Shown: positions 37,501-49,063, counted from the stretch's first letter. The stretch is DNA of 64,000 nt from Trachemys scripta elegans (GCF_013100865.1 NC_048305.1:10980464-11044463); one strand, 5' to 3'. Notes: generated by a model from the sequence alone, not told the origin. Made by a program: numbers and translations.

Positions 37501-40500
37501 CCATATCTCACTTGCTGGATCCACTGCACGTTCGCAGCTCTGAGGATATCTTAGTGGTACTTGGTTTTCAAGGAATAGGGTTAAAGGACATTGCAAAGGA
37601 ATAGACAAGTGACTTGCCCCTGATTTTTCTAATAAATCTAGATGGGACTCTTCTCTCATTTCTACCTTTAAACTTCAGGTCCCAGAATACAAATCATAAG
37701 CTCCATGAACCACCAGGAGGGGCCACAGTTACCAGTGCAACATTCTCTTTCCCATTCTGGAAATGCTCAACAGTCTTTCTAGAAAAGAGGGTAGGAAAGG
37801 AGAAAGGGTATCATCAAAGATATAATGAAATCAGCATGGGAGAAATCTGAATCAAAATGTAAAACTAAACAGCATGTAAAGGTTTAAGGAACCGTGGAAT
37901 GTTTACATAAATGTTAACTGCGAAAAGCACATAGCATAATCTCTAGCGAAAGACCAACTCTGGAGCCTGAATGAAAGAACCGGACGGGGGACATCAGAGG
38001 GAATGTACAGTAGCTCAAACACACTGAATGAATTAGTCGTGTAGTAAAGGGTGTGGAATGGAAAACTCTCATTGACTTCAATGTGCTTTGGGTCAGGCAA
38101 GTATGTTAAGAGAGGAAGGATTTCTAAAGTAGCAATAATATAGAGCCAAATCTTTTTTCCATTTTAATCAGTGAGAACTTTCTCGTTAACTTCAGTATTG
38201 AGCTCAGATTGTGATCACCCGAACCCTACCCTAAAAATCCAGTCGACTGAGCCAAGGGCAAATGCAAATTCTTTTGTGGAAACGTCTTGTTCCTGGATGA
38301 CAAGTTTGCCACTGTGCAGGGCGGATAGCCAGGCTGATGAAAGTTCATGGCATTAATGTATGTAAGGGACACCACTCCATGTTGATATTTTTGCCTATCT
38401 GCCAGCTCTGTATAAGCTGTTTGTGGGCTGGTAAGTAAATAGAATGCATTGTGAACTGTCAACTATTATGTAATGCCATATTTCCTTACTGTTTGTAAAG
38501 GCTACCATTAAAACAACAAAGGAAATGAAACCACAGACTCTTACTGTGACGCTATGTCCGTGTTCTTCATAGAGATATTGTTATGATCTGAATATGGCAT
38601 AACTAAGATGTGTTTTGGGCAAAATAAGTCATGTGAGATATCATTTGGAAAGGTTATGATTTGCTAAACATCATGTGGCACCCCTGAGGTGGGGGGTAAC
38701 CCGTCACACTTACGCTCAAGTAACGTTAGTGATCTGCCTTAAGCTGATAAAAACAAGACGCATTAGATTTAAGCTTGCCAAGGCAAAGGTCCTGGTATCA
38801 CATGGCCTCACTCGTGCTGTGATGCCTGGGTATAAAGGCACTGCTTGGGGTCTTAGCCTTATCTTTGAATTTCCTTGTGTCTGTGGGTTTGTCAGACTTT
38901 TAATGCCAACTTTGACATATTCTTGTGCCTTATTAACATGCTTTATATAATCATCCCCTTGTTAACAAACAGGACAGTATTTTAGTAAAGCATCAATACC
39001 TGTCTAACTCTGTTGTCTTTCAAGCTTCACAATATAGGGTAGATCGTTCCATATACAGGGAGTTACCCATGAATGGGCCAGGAATCTCCAGAAAGTGTGC
39101 TTACTACTGTGCATTTAACCTGTTCTCCCTTCCTCGCATCATCCTCCCCAAAATACAGCTCGGGGCAGGAGTAGGTTATAATTGTACCTCATCTGATATA
39201 ATTACACATATTCATCTGTTTAAAAGAACTAGGAATTTGCTCAGCATGTTCTGGCTACAGTGATGGCATATTGACACCTTCTGTAAACCTGGGGAAATAT
39301 TCTGTTTAGAGAGAGAGTCCTCCTCAGCCTATATTGTACTGTCTGCATGTCAGTTCTCCAGTTTATTCCCCTCTATGGAAGTAGGTGTCATGCCCCTTAG
39401 TATCTCCAGACTGTGGGTTCCACTTCAGGGCAGCTGTTCTATAACAGGGAAGTTACTCCAGTGTCAGTTGTGACTCTAACTCCAGCTAACCGCATTGCTT
39501 ATTAACTCTCTAGGCTTTTGCCAGCCTCAGTATAGAACTTAACAGTCCCCTTGGAAACCCCAGTCCCTCTTGACACTAAGTAATTGGACCCCTGTGAAAT
39601 TAGCTCCCTTTCACTGCTATGTCACAGAACATCCAAGTTCCATGGTTCTCAAAGGACCAGACACACACCACAGGTCAGTCAGTTCCTCCTTAGATCTCCC
39701 TCCTTTACCCAATGAGGCAACACAGTCCGATCCTAAACATATTTAGGCTGTATTGATTAAATGAAAATGAAGCAAGAGATATTTGCACAATGCTAAGAAT
39801 ACTAAAGACACAGACAGACAAAGACAAACTTAGGTTATTGTCTTATAAAACTTCTGTTTGAAGTAACCCAGTCTTACAAGTTCAGCCGCTGAGGTTTATC
39901 CCAGCTGTGGCAGCTAAAGGTCCTTTACCTGGGAGACAAAGCCCTTGCTTCTTAGGATCCAATCAAATATAAAGCCCTGTGTCCTTCCAGTAGGCAGCTT
40001 TTATCCAAAAACCCTGACATCTGATTGTTCTGACCCCAGAGGTAGCAGATGCAAAAGGTGATGGGGAGTCCATGAGGTAATTCTTCGGTGAAGTCATCCT
40101 GTGTGACTCATCCCTGGGTAGTTTCCCCTTCTTTATTGTCCTGTAAACTGTACCTACCCCTTGTACTAAGAATCAAGGAGTTTCCTTGGAACATGTTGCT
40201 TTTCAATGGGTGTCAATTGACCACTCTGCCCCCTAAGGGATGTAGCCATTTCTATGGGCAAAACTCAGCAATGATCAATGGCTCTTGTTATCACGAGGTC
40301 CGTCCCAGCCATGTGAGAGTTATGTAATGCACATGTACAGTTATTACTCTTAACATGAGAAATCCAGAGATAAGTATCTGAGCATTACAGTCATCCATTC
40401 ATAAGCGTTTAGGAAAGTCCAGGCACTATATGTTTTACTGCAATTTTAACAACTTAATTTTAATAATGTTCCACCAGCATTAAGCCTTCTTGACTCTCAG

Positions 40501-42354
40501 TTGATACATAGCCTAGAGTTGGCCTAAGCCTCCAGCCTCACAGCACGATCCTGTTAACTTTCTCCTACGGCTTATTCCCCACCTGAAGTCTCAATTCCCC
40601 TTTTGCAACAGCACATCCAGTTGTTTTTGAAATCATGATGATGTCACAAGCAGGGAAGGAGGGGCTAGATTTAGCCCTGGGATACACTATCAGGGCACAT
40701 GTCCCCAGTGGCTGCAGATCCATCAGGAAGGATGCTGGGATGGCTAAAGGTTCCTGTAATTCCTCTGCCCTCCAAGTGGATGGTTGTTTGCTGCACAACC
40801 CTGGAAGTGGGCAACACTGGCCTATGGAGGGGAGCATTGCTAGGCTGGACACAGAGTGCACTGAAACTCAACACAACTTAGAGAATCAACTCCAGGAGAA
40901 TCTCCAGAGAGTAGTGGTGTTTAGAGCGGCTCTGAATTCTTCCTCCTGCCCTGTTCCCCCCCAAGGAAATTTTTGAAGAAAATAAAAAAAAATTCTTTTT
41001 GCCCAAATTTTCCACATTTTCAGCCAAAGAAGTCTAACCCCAAAAGATTTTGGCCAAAACCCAAAAGAGTTGGCTGAAAACTTTTGGATTTTAGCTGAAA
41101 TATTTTGACAAAAAATGAAATTTTCCACAGAAAGCAGACACCTTTTACAAAAAAAAAAGTCATTGCGATGAAAACATACGTTTGATGGTAAAATTTTCCA
41201 CAAGCCCTAGTGGTCTACAAAGCTTGCCGGGGATTATTTGAGGATGAGGTAGATGTAAACTTCAGCTACCAGCAGCAGCAGAGTTAAGTGAGCCTAACTG
41301 CAGGAGTCATAGAGAGAAGCAGCAGGAGCAGACGAACTTCTCAGAAACCAAGAGCCTGATTGTAATAAAAATTTAGGGAAGAGACAAAATATGTGATGTT
41401 TTGAACCCAATCCCATTGCCTTCAAAGTCAAAGAGGGTTTTGCTAATGACTTCAGTGGGAGCTGGACTAAGCCCACAGAATGTTTTTTCATGAGGTGTCA
41501 GTGGTTTTTAAAGTCAAATGTAGTGTAAAAATGAATTCCTGCTTTCCCAAAATATCTCTGGGGCCAATTATAATCATGCCACTGTAGATTGTTTTAATCA
41601 GTGGAGACTGCATGCCCGGAATATTTCAGCAATATTACAGAGGGAAAGTTAAGTAATTCTGCTTTTAAATATTTAAACTAGCAACATATTTTCACATATT
41701 AGCTTGTACTTTTCCCGGAGCAAAAAACATGTTGTTGGATGTGGAGTCCCTCATTTTAAATGTCCTAATAATCCTTTCTGTGGTAGATTTGACCACTCTC
41801 AGGGTACATCTACACTACAGCGGGGAGTCGATTTAAGATACGCAAATTCAGCTACGTGAATAGCGTAGCTGAATTCGACGTATTACAGCCGACTTACCCC
41901 GTTGTGAGGACGGCGGCAAAATCGACTTCTGCCGCTTTTTGTCGGCGGCGCTTACTACCACCTCTGCTGGTGGAGTTAGAGCGCCGATTCGGGGATCGAT
42001 TGTCGCGTCCCGACGGGACGCGATAAATCGATCCCCGAGAGGTCGATTTCTACCCGCCGATTCAGGCGGGTAGTATAGACCAGGCCTCAGTGAGTGGAAG
42101 AAAGGAAGAAGGGTGGAAGGGTGGAAAGGAATTCAAGAAAGGAAGAAGGGTGGAAAATTCTGCTTTCATTTGTGCCAATACAACTGACTCTGCTGAAGTT
42201 AGTGACATTCCTCCTGATTTCCACCGATATAAATGAGTGCAGAATTTGGCTCCGAGTGTTTAATCACCAGGATAGTGGGGAAGGTTTAACTGTAATCAAA
42301 ATGACTTAAATACCTAGCTTTCTGTTTTTATTTCCCAGGGTTTATGAAGAATAA
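28471..42354 (+). CDS. CXCL14: CXCL14 (BRAK) chemokine, four coding exons
   Basis: Secreted CXC chemokine; in the family it attracts monocyte-lineage cells, modulates CXCL12/CXCR4 signalling and is antibacterial in epithelia. Seen: exons 28471-28534, 29467-29572, 35667-35777 and 42339-42354 join with GT-AG introns in phases 1, 2 and 2 to a 98-residue protein. Residues 1-22 are a signal peptide with a Leu/Ile/Val core, so the mature chain is 76 residues starting SKCKCSRKGPKIR, as in mammals. The CXC motif is Cys25-Lys-Cys27, with disulfide partners Cys51 and Cys71. The C-terminal helix holds KWYTIWKEKRRVYEE. The start is the first ATG of the leader, with A at -3, and an in-frame TGA (28459-28461) lies 9 bases upstream. 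Oddity: the loop at residues 59-68 differs from the mammalian VSRYR insertion. Identification is from recognised family sequence. Confidence 0.97.
28535..29466 (+). other. CXCL14: CXCL14 intron 1
   Basis: 932 bp, GTAAGT to TAG. It holds a decayed dispersed-repeat copy around 28755-28900 (GAAATCAATGGAGTTACTCC motif). Otherwise no recognisable element. Confidence 0.85.
29467..29572 (+). CDS. CXCL14: CXCL14 coding exon 2 (CXC motif and first beta strand)
   Basis: Preceded by a pyrimidine-rich stretch ending in TTGTAG. Encodes the end of Gly22 through part of Ile57, including Cys25-Lys-Cys27 and Cys51 and the segment LEIKPKYPHC. It ends in AT before the donor GTAAGT at 29573, a phase 2 intron. 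Confidence 0.96.
32459..32510. repeat. Compound (TA)(CA)(GA) microsatellite
   Basis: Adjacent TA, CA and GA dinucleotide runs in CXCL14 intron 2. Confidence 0.95.
34480..34830. repeat. A/T-rich dispersed repeat
   Basis: Rich in AAAATTTT / GGAAATTTTT words with 'TTTCTAGACCAGCTCTG' near the end. Sequence of the same texture is at 40970-41205 in intron 3. Family unknown. Confidence 0.4.
35667..35777 (+). CDS. CXCL14: CXCL14 coding exon 3 (core strands and helix)
   Basis: The acceptor is TTTCTATTTCAG at 35655-35666. Encodes the end of Ile57 to part of Arg94: the variable loop TMQSRFRGGQ, Cys71, then LHPKLQSTKR and KWYTIWKEKR. The donor GTGAGT begins at 35778, a phase 2 intron. Confidence 0.96.
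36290..36475 (+). repeat. MIR-like SINE relic
   Basis: Order ACTTTGCACTTGCACAGTAC, 'GAGGAAACCAAGGCAAGTAA', AAGTTACTTGCCTAGGGTCA and GTGGCAGAGTTGGGAACAGA matches the MIR/CORE-SINE plan. Diverged, in intron 3. Confidence 0.6.
38052..38098. repeat. Palindromic dispersed repeat, half copy
   Basis: Contains CTCATTGACTTCAATGTGCT and TTGGGTCAGGC, the right half of the family seen at 12352-12424. Confidence 0.45.
38540..38690 (+). mobile_element. Retroelement-like fragment
   Basis: The segment with ATATGGCATAACTAAGATG, TGTTTTGGGCAAAATAAGTC and ATCATTTGGAAAGGTTATGA is one I recognise as recurrent in turtle genomes, probably from an LTR retroelement. No open frame. Boundaries and class are uncertain. 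Confidence 0.35.
40970..41205. repeat. A/T-rich dispersed repeat
   Basis: Repeated AAATTTTCCACA / GGCCAAAA words ending at AAGCCCTAG. Resembles the 34.5 kb block. Confidence 0.4.
41352..41475. repeat. Palindromic dispersed repeat copy
   Basis: Starts GCCTGATTG, has CCCATTGCCTTCAAAGTCAA and then ATGACTTCAGTGGGAGCTGG before AAGCCC. Same family as 8214 and 12352. Confidence 0.45.
41801..42087. mobile_element. Hairpin-rich terminal-inverted-repeat transposon
   Basis: The ends AGGGTACATCTACACTAC and (reverse complement of the right end) AGGCCTGGTCTATACTAC are imperfect inverted repeats. Internally there are nested palindromes: AATTCAGCTACG..GCGTAGCTGAATT (about 41847-41876), a 50-bp near-perfect hairpin centred on TCCCGACGGGA (about 41989-42041), and TACCCGCC..GGCGGGTA (about 42052-42073). 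CpG-rich, no coding capacity; lies in intron 3 about 250 bp before exon 4. Confidence 0.82.
42339..42354 (+). CDS. CXCL14: CXCL14 coding exon 4 (last five codons and stop)
   Basis: The acceptor is TTTTTATTTCCCAG, ending at 42338. The coding part is only 16 bases: it completes Arg94, then gives Val-Tyr-Glu-Glu and TAA (42352-42354). This short terminal coding exon matches the RRVYEE end of mammalian CXCL14, and most of the exon is 3' UTR. Confidence 0.95.
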
Positions 42355-43470
42355 GAGGAAAACTCTTGGTAAAAGGAACGGAATTTGTTTGGCTGACTTC
42401 AGGAATGGACTCTGCAAAGAATATTTCTCTCTCACAGACATAAGACACAAATTCTATATTATTATAAAGCACTTTTTAACAAGGGTCAGTTTTTACATTT
42501 TATAGCTGTGTGCGGAAGGCTCCCAGATTTGTCTCTTGCACACTTCAAATTTCATACCTGTCTGCTTTATACTGAGATTGTGAAAACTCATGCTTTTCAT
42601 TTTAAATAAATGCTTTTTTTGTATTCATTCATACATCACTATGATTACAATCGAGCTTTATAAGCTCATTAGACAAACAATATTTGTAGCGGTATTATAT
42701 AATGGTGTCCCTTATCCTTTTGTACTGGGAAAGCTTCAGTGGTGTGCTTAGGGTTTCTAGTAACGTTGTCCAACTATGGTGGAAGCTGCACAATATAGGG
42801 ACTGAGGAAGAGCTTGCTGTGTAACATGCCACTGAAGTGTAGTGGCATAGATAACTGCAGAGATGAGGTTCCTTAGTGGCTTGTCAAATGGCTACGAACA
42901 TCACTTTGTATCTGTTCTTAATGAAACAGGGTCTTGCTGAAAGGTGAAACATATTACATACCCCCACTTAATGTTTTACATACACTAGAAAACATTTCTA
43001 GAGCAGTTTTATTACTAAGAATGTGTTTGATCTATTTTCACCTGAGGTTCTTGTGAAAAGTTTGCAGCTTCATCCGTTTTCAGATATTTTAATTTTCAAG
43101 ACTATTGTGTATGATTTTGGAGATTTGTAGCAAAAAATCTTTGAAAGGTACCTTTTTGTGAAAAATCGGAGAGGGCAAACATATAAAATAAATATATATG
43201 TTTTAGTCACAAAGCAACATATTCATTATTTTGAATGTAATACTTAAATATTAAGCAGTGCATTCCTCTTTTTAAAAATAAAATAACGAAACTACCTTTT
43301 CACGTGTAAATATACTACAGGGAGTCTCCCTATATTATCTTTCTGTATAATGTATTGTACTGCTAAATTATCATATGCTATTTAAATGTTTGAAATATTT
43401 AGAAAGTTGCATGCAGATTTCATATTTCTTTCTAAAAACAAATGGAAAAATACGTAATAAAATATATTTA
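42355..43470 (+). other. CXCL14: CXCL14 3' UTR with several poly(A) signals
   Basis: AT-rich sequence after the stop. AATAAA hexamers occur at 42605-42610, 43187-43192, 43277-43282 and 43456-43461. The mammalian CXCL14 3' UTR is about 1 kb or more, so one of the last signals is the likely main end, with the first as a possible short form. ATTTA motifs near 43380-43400 could affect mRNA stability. The exact end cannot be set from sequence alone. Confidence 0.6.
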
Positions 43471-44974
43471 AAAATGCCAAAGGCTGTTTTTCAATTTCAT
43501 CGAGACAGTGTGAAACTCAATCTACTTCTTATGCTTTTTATCAAGGTTGCATTGATTCCGAAAGAGCCATAAAACATTAGTGAGAGAAGCTTAAGATACA
43601 TAGCAGCAGTGGATATCCTGAGAATGTCATTTATGGCCAATTCAATTCTCACTGACCTCAATAGAAATTGGACTGGACCTTAAATCTAGAGAACCAGCCT
43701 ATGTGAAAATGATATACATTCCCAGTGCAGTGGATATGAAGGCCTTTGTGAGTGTTATGTTTAATACTACGAGGGGGTTGCAGGGTAAAGCACCCAAGTT
43801 CAGGAAATAGTGTACAATAAAGTAAAATACAGGGTTTCTTCTAATAGTAAAATAAGATCATCATGAAATCCACATCCCACTGAAGTTTGATGTCAGTGAT
43901 ATTTGTGATACTTACAAAAATATCAACTATACACAGTACAGCCTAATGTTTTATTACACATAGGGACAAATACTGCTTGATTTTCTCATTTATTTATTTA
44001 AATCAGTAGGACTCACGTGTGCAAGGTGAGTAGGATTTAACTCAATCTATAACCTTTGTATTTCCTGACTTTAGGAGTGGAAGCCCAGCTCACGGAAATC
44101 AAGGGACAGGATCTCACCTCAGGTGTTTAAAGTAGTTAACATTAACATAAATGTTTGCATGTAATATATTTGTCTTCACTCAATACACGCTGTAGACACA
44201 AGCATGTACATAACAAATGAACATACTAGTATAACAGACAACCTGAGTACATTACCATGACTAACCATATCTATGTAATTTGAGGACTTGAATTATTATT
44301 TTAAAGTCAATTATAGAGCTTATGAGGAATGTCTAATTAGCAGCATTGCGAGCTGGCATCCTCCGTTGAAAGTACTATTATTGCATGAGCAAATGCAAGG
44401 GACATTTACCTTGCCATCTTTCTATTTTCATCAATGTGCCCTACCACTAAGCCATTTGATTTTTTGTAAAAGTGGTGCAAACGGATTTTCCCTCCACTAG
44501 TTTCAATGACACTGGAAATTTTTCCATGTTGTAGTGGAAAAGCAACTGCCCCACATCTGGCTCAGGCCATGTCCCATATGTTGGCAGCCAAGAGGACACC
44601 AGATCTACTGACAGTCAAGCTGCACATGGCAGAGCGGCACATGGCAGCTGGAGTGCAGGGTGGGATCTGGTCCACTGCCTGGAATGTTTTGTGCAGTTGA
44701 TGAAAAATCATCATAGTTGCCTTGTATGTAAAATAAAATGGGCTGTGACCGGCTTAGGCAACTTGTCCCTAACACACCATCCATCCATCCATAGCCAACA
44801 GTGTGTGTTCAGTAGAGCATCTACAGCTAATGATGATAATGAGATAGGCATCTGCTTCTCCAGAACATGCCCCAAACATGTAATTTTATTTGCAGAATAA
44901 GAGAATATGTGTTCTAAATGGTCTCCATTACATTAAACGGGGTAACTTGATGGAAATCTGACAACAAAAATCTT
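43471..44974. other. CXCL14 3' flank, nothing firmly recognised
   Basis: AT-rich, with decayed dispersed-repeat traces near 43630-43690 and 43990. A short (CATC)n is at about 44780-44793. No gene. Confidence 0.5.
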
Positions 44975-45274
44975 AGGCTATGTCTACATTACAGCTTATG
45001 TTGGCATAACTTATGTCTCTCAGGGGTGTGAATAAAACACCCCCCTGAGCGACATGCGTTACGATGACATAAGCGCTCGCACGCACAGCGCTATGTAGGC
45101 TGGAGAGCTTCTGTCGCCGACACAGCTTCTGTCGTTCATGGAGGTGGTTTTATTATGCTGACAGGAGAGCTCTCCCCCATCGGCATAGAGCGTCTTCACC
45201 AGACACTCTGTAACGGCGCAACTGCACTGATACAGCTATGCCACTGCAGCGCTGTACATGTAGACATACGCCTA
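44975..45274. mobile_element. Terminal-inverted-repeat DNA transposon
   Basis: Left AGGCTATGTCTACATTACAG and right GTACATGTAGACATACGCCT are inverted repeats around a 300-bp CpG-containing body (CATAAGCGCTCG, CTGTCGCCGACA). No transposase. Flanking duplication not resolved. Confidence 0.78.
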
Positions 45275-46148
45275 GACCCTTATTCTCTTCTTTGCCTCAG
45301 CAGCAGCCAAAGGGCAAAACATTTCAGGGAATCTCTGCACCTCAGCAGAACAATTTCCACACAGAGCATCAAGGTTGTCAATGAAGCTATGCGCTGTGGT
45401 TGATTTGATTCTCTTGTTAATACTGCAGCTGTTAAAAATATGAGTTTTCTAGAGCCTGGGTTGAGCGAACACCAGATTTAAGCTCTCAGTGCACTGGTCC
45501 ACAAAAAGAAAACATGTAAGCCAGACTGTAACCTTATAATAACTGTAAGGTCAGCACTAGTTCAAATCACATGGTGTCTTTAAATAGTCGCTCTTTCTAT
45601 TCTTTCTTTTCTGTATCTTTCAACAAAGGTGGTGCATAACTCTCTTCCAAAAATGTTTCTGTATTAAATAACCAAGCAAATTCCTGTTTTAGCCAAAGGA
45701 CCTGGTCAGTTTCAGATAGAAGAAAATGGTTGGGCCTTCCTGATGCCAACTTCAGCAGAGAAGGGTGTCTGCTTTCATTGCAATGTAGGATGAATTAGAG
45801 TATGGTGGTCATCATGTTTTGCAAGTACTAGAGGAAGATGCTTTCCTTTCTCAAATCTACTTTTGGCATGTAGTTATCCCTATGACTGCTTAGCCCACAT
45901 GCTCTCAACTGGAAACCTTCCACTCAGTGCCAATGGTAGCAGCTTTCTAAAAAAACTGAATTACTTACCCAGTTCAGTTCATAATCAAAATGCAAAACAA
46001 TTCTCTTTAAACACAACCCCTCAGAAATGCTATATTTTTATTTTCCAAGGAAATTAACGGTCATGAAAAGTCCCCAAATGACAGTCCTGGGGCTTAAAGT
46101 CCTCTCTCTGGCCACGGAACGGTTGAGTACAAGGAACGTTGTTATACG
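45275..46148. other. Intergenic, nothing recognised
   Basis: Unclassified AT-rich sequence. Confidence 0.5.
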
Positions 46149-46267
46149 CAGTGTTGTTGTAGCTGTGTCAGTCCCAGGATATTAGAGCGAAAAGGTGGGT
46201 GAGATAATATCTTTTATTGGACCAACTTCTGTTGATGAGAGACACAAGCTTTTGAGACACACAGAGG
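46149..46267 (-). mobile_element. Retroelement tail fragment, probably Penelope-like
   Basis: Minus strand reads a tail with CCAACAGAAGTTGGTCCAATAAAAGATATTA in pieces and ends in the CTGACACAGCTACAACAACAC motif. This is a tail I recognise as very frequent in turtle genomes. Assignment to Penelope-like elements is by resemblance to the tails at 7.4 and 54.5 kb. Confidence 0.55.
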
Positions 46268-46372
46268 GCATTTTTGACATTTTTACTGAGAATTATATAC
46301 CTTATAGAGACCATCCACTTGTGCCAGACTAGCTTATGGAAAATTCCTCTATCTTCTAATATCTAGCACTGG

Positions 46373-46539
46373 CAGGGCCGGTGCAACCCATTAGGCGACC
46401 TAGGCGGTCGCCTAGGGCACTAATATTTGGGAGGTGGTGACCGCGGCGGCTGGATCTTCGACCACCCTGGTGGTCATCGGTATTTTGGGGGCGGGACCTT
46501 CCGTCCCCTAGGGCGGCAAAAAAGCTGGTGGCACTCCTG
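46373..46539 (+). mobile_element. Small hAT-like transposon with near-perfect 8-bp TSD
   Basis: Left end CAGGGCCGGTGCAACCC and right end GGTGGCACTCCTG. The flanks AGCACTGG (46365-46372) and AGCACAGG (46540-46547) match 7 of 8. The 167-bp body has the palindrome GGCGACCTAGGCGGTCGCC. It shares CAGGGCCGG with the 12.4/22 kb family ends. Confidence 0.78.
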
Positions 46540-46547
46540 AGCACAGG

Positions 46548-47840
46548 ATTGCCTTTTGCTAGAAAAAGTTTTTTTTATTGTTGTTGGCTTGTTTGTTTTT
46601 TACTAAAAGCGCCCTTGGCAGTATGTTTTTAAATTATAGGGGAAAATGTTTGTGAATGTGAACCAGTTTTGCAAGCCCTGAAAATCACATCTGTAGTTTG
46701 CAAAGTTCATAAAGCCTCCAAGGCTATGAGGTGTGTCCATCTCTACTAGTGAGCCTTCACTCATAATAAGAAATAATATCCATCAAGCACTAGAGATATC
46801 AGCTATTTCCCAACAACTGAAACACTCCTGGTTAAACATTTAAAAAGAATAAAAACACATGTAATGAGCCCATTTAAAGTAGTTACACCCCTCTGTTCTA
46901 CTGATCTGGTCTCCACTGCAGTGTAGCCCTCTCCTGTGTATACAAACACACAAACACAATCTTAATGTCCTTTGAAATGTACAGATTCATAACCAATTTA
47001 CCATCCATTGCTCCCAATGGGTGAAATCCTGGCCTCAATTCAATCAATGGCAAAAACTGCCGTTAACCACAATAGGGACAAGGTTTCCCCATTGACTTTA
47101 ATGAGATTTCATGGGGTAACTAAAAGCAGGATATGACCCATAGTACTTATAGGAAACAGAACACCAACTTGATGTCACGTGCATTTGAGAGCCACATCAC
47201 TCCGTTTTCATAAGCCAAGAGGCACCTGCAGCACGAGTGACAGTAGAAAAAAATCTATAAGAATGCAAAAGTATGGATGGTCAGGAAGGTTGAATGTGAA
47301 AACATTTAATTCTCCTTTCTCAGAGTGTGGTGCGGCAGCTTCCTTTGATCCTGCTGTTCTGATGCCAACCATGGTTGTTATGCTTGTATTGACAATAAAG
47401 AAGAGTGAGCTACTGCTAAAGTAGAAAGAAGAGTTGTTTGAGACACAAATCCTTTGTGTCTCCATTGGCCCAATCCAGTGGGATGTATAACCAATGCATG
47501 TACAGAACGTGATAAATACTGTACGTATAGTATAACATATGTCATATATACCTTATATACCTGTGTGTGTCAAGCTACACACGTTTCACAGATTTCAGTG
47601 TGATACCCAGACCCACCTGGATGTATGGTCCTAAAATATAAACTATGAGCCAGCCTCTATCCCCGGCTACAGCTGTGCAACCCAAGTGTCCTGCTGCTGT
47701 ATGGAAAGCAGGTAGTTGAACTGTCATTGTTAAATGGAGCCATTGCAAGCACATTTCGGAGACTGTAAATCCAAAACATATAAAATATATATTAAATAGT
47801 AGAAAGCTGAACTGGCTTGGTCAAAATGTGATTTTTCTTT
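46548..47840. other. Intergenic with one decayed repeat
   Basis: A palindromic-type repeat is suggested at 47021-47142 (ATCCTGGCCTCAATTC and CCCATTGACTTTAATGAGAT). The rest is unclassified. Confidence 0.45.
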
Positions 47841-48120
47841 TCATAGATACATAAACTTTAAGGCCAGAAAGGTCCATTTGATTATTTGGCCTGTGTTGTA
47901 CAAGTGGCCAGGCTTTAGATTTGCACGCAGTTACCCCTTTATTGAGCCCAATAATACATGTTTAACTAAAGCATGTCTTCCAGAAAGGCAGCCAGTCTTT
48001 ATGTGAAGACTTCAAGAGTTGGAGAATCTCTTCCCTTGGTAGTTTGTCCCAGTGGTTAATCACCCTTTTAAAAAATGTGGGCCTTATTTCTAATTTGAAT
48101 GTGTCTGGTTTTAACTCTTT
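47841..48120 (-). mobile_element. CR1 LINE 3' fragment, minus strand
   Basis: Starts TCATAGATACATAAACTTTAAGGCC, split by divergence, then 'AGGTCCATTTGATTATTTGGCC' and TTGTCCCAGTGGTTAATCACC, the CR1 3' region in reverse. Diverged and truncated. Confidence 0.8.
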
Positions 48121-48705
48121 AGTCACAACCGAACCAATTCAGCATAAATTCTACATGCTTCACAATGTGCTTCCAATGAGCCCATGTGGCAATTATTTTT
48201 AGCATGTTCACCAACCTGTAGACATGAGCTTACTTAGGCAAAATAAAAACCAGGAGTGTGCAATGACAAACACCCAAACCACGCCCTGCGTACAATGCTT
48301 TAAATGTTCATCATCCACCCTCCGTCCTTCTATTTGGCATCGCATATCAGCTGGGCTGCATTCATTTAGCAATTATGCTATCGGGTTCTGTTTTAATAAG
48401 AGCACCAGTGTAAATCAAGCAGCTGCACTGAAAGTACACGACAATACAGGAAAACCTTGCCTTGCTTTTTTTTCAGCATGAGCACTACATGGGATTAGTA
48501 ACATTATACAGAGCCTTTCAGCACTTGCATGTCACTTGTTCATATATGGTCTAGGTCAGGGATGGCCAAAAGTTTATTAACAAGCGATAGTCGTTCAGTG
48601 ACCTCTGTTAAATGAGTTGATGCTCTAAGTCCAAGTCTTAGTCTCCAGATGTCCCCTGTGCCCCAAGTTACTGGGGAGCTCTTTAAATCAAACCACTGAG
48701 ACTCA
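48121..48705. other. Intergenic, nothing firmly recognised
   Basis: CAGGGATGGCCAAAAG near 48555 may be one end of a decayed hAT element. Nothing else seen. Confidence 0.45.
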
Positions 48706-48713
48706 CTAGTGAG

Positions 48714-49055
48714 CAGGGCTTAAATTCAGCCAAAGCCAAATATTTTCAAACCTGCAGGAGGCCCGGCGCCTCCCGCGAGGCAGAAGCCCCGAAGCCTCAA
48801 CATGCACTGTGGGACTAAAGCCCCAAGCCTCAGCGCCTGCTGCAGGGTTAAAGCCCTGAGCCCCAAGCCCTTGCACACCCTGTGGGGCTGAAGCCTCTGC
48901 ATCCCCCTCAGCACACGGCTAAAGCCCCAAGCCTCTGCACCCTCTCCCATAGGGCTAAAGCCCTGAGACTCCCACCCCACAGCTAAAGTCAGGAGCCCCA
49001 ATGGATGGGGGCGGGAGGAGCTCTGGGAAATAATCTCTGAGAATTGAAGCCCTGG
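48714..49055. mobile_element. hAT-like transposon with internal GC-rich tandem repeats
   Basis: The ends CAGGGCTTAAATTC and GAATTGAAGCCCTG are inverted repeats. A perfect 8-bp duplication CTAGTGAG lies at 48706-48713 and 49056-49063. The body carries degenerate tandem units of the form GGGCTAAAGCCCCAAGCCTC (48770-48990). No transposase. Confidence 0.85.
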
Positions 49056-49063
49056 CTAGTGAG

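Larger units (their letters stand above)
35778..42338 (+). other. CXCL14: CXCL14 intron 3
   Basis: 6561 bp. It contains a MIR-like SINE relic (36290-36475), a palindromic repeat copy (38052-38098), a retroelement-like fragment (38540-38690), A/T-rich repeat (40970-41205), another palindromic copy (41352-41475) and a hairpin-rich inverted-repeat transposon (41801-42087), about 250 bp from exon 4. Confidence 0.8.

Noticed and set aside
39600..40460. Antisense LTR of an endogenous retroelement
   Set aside because: The texture is suggestive (primer-like and TATA-like words) but no ends, flanking duplication or coding remnant could be shown.
48770..48990. CRISPR array or coding tandem repeat
   Set aside because: Degenerate GC-rich units without spacer structure, inside a hAT-like element of an animal genome.
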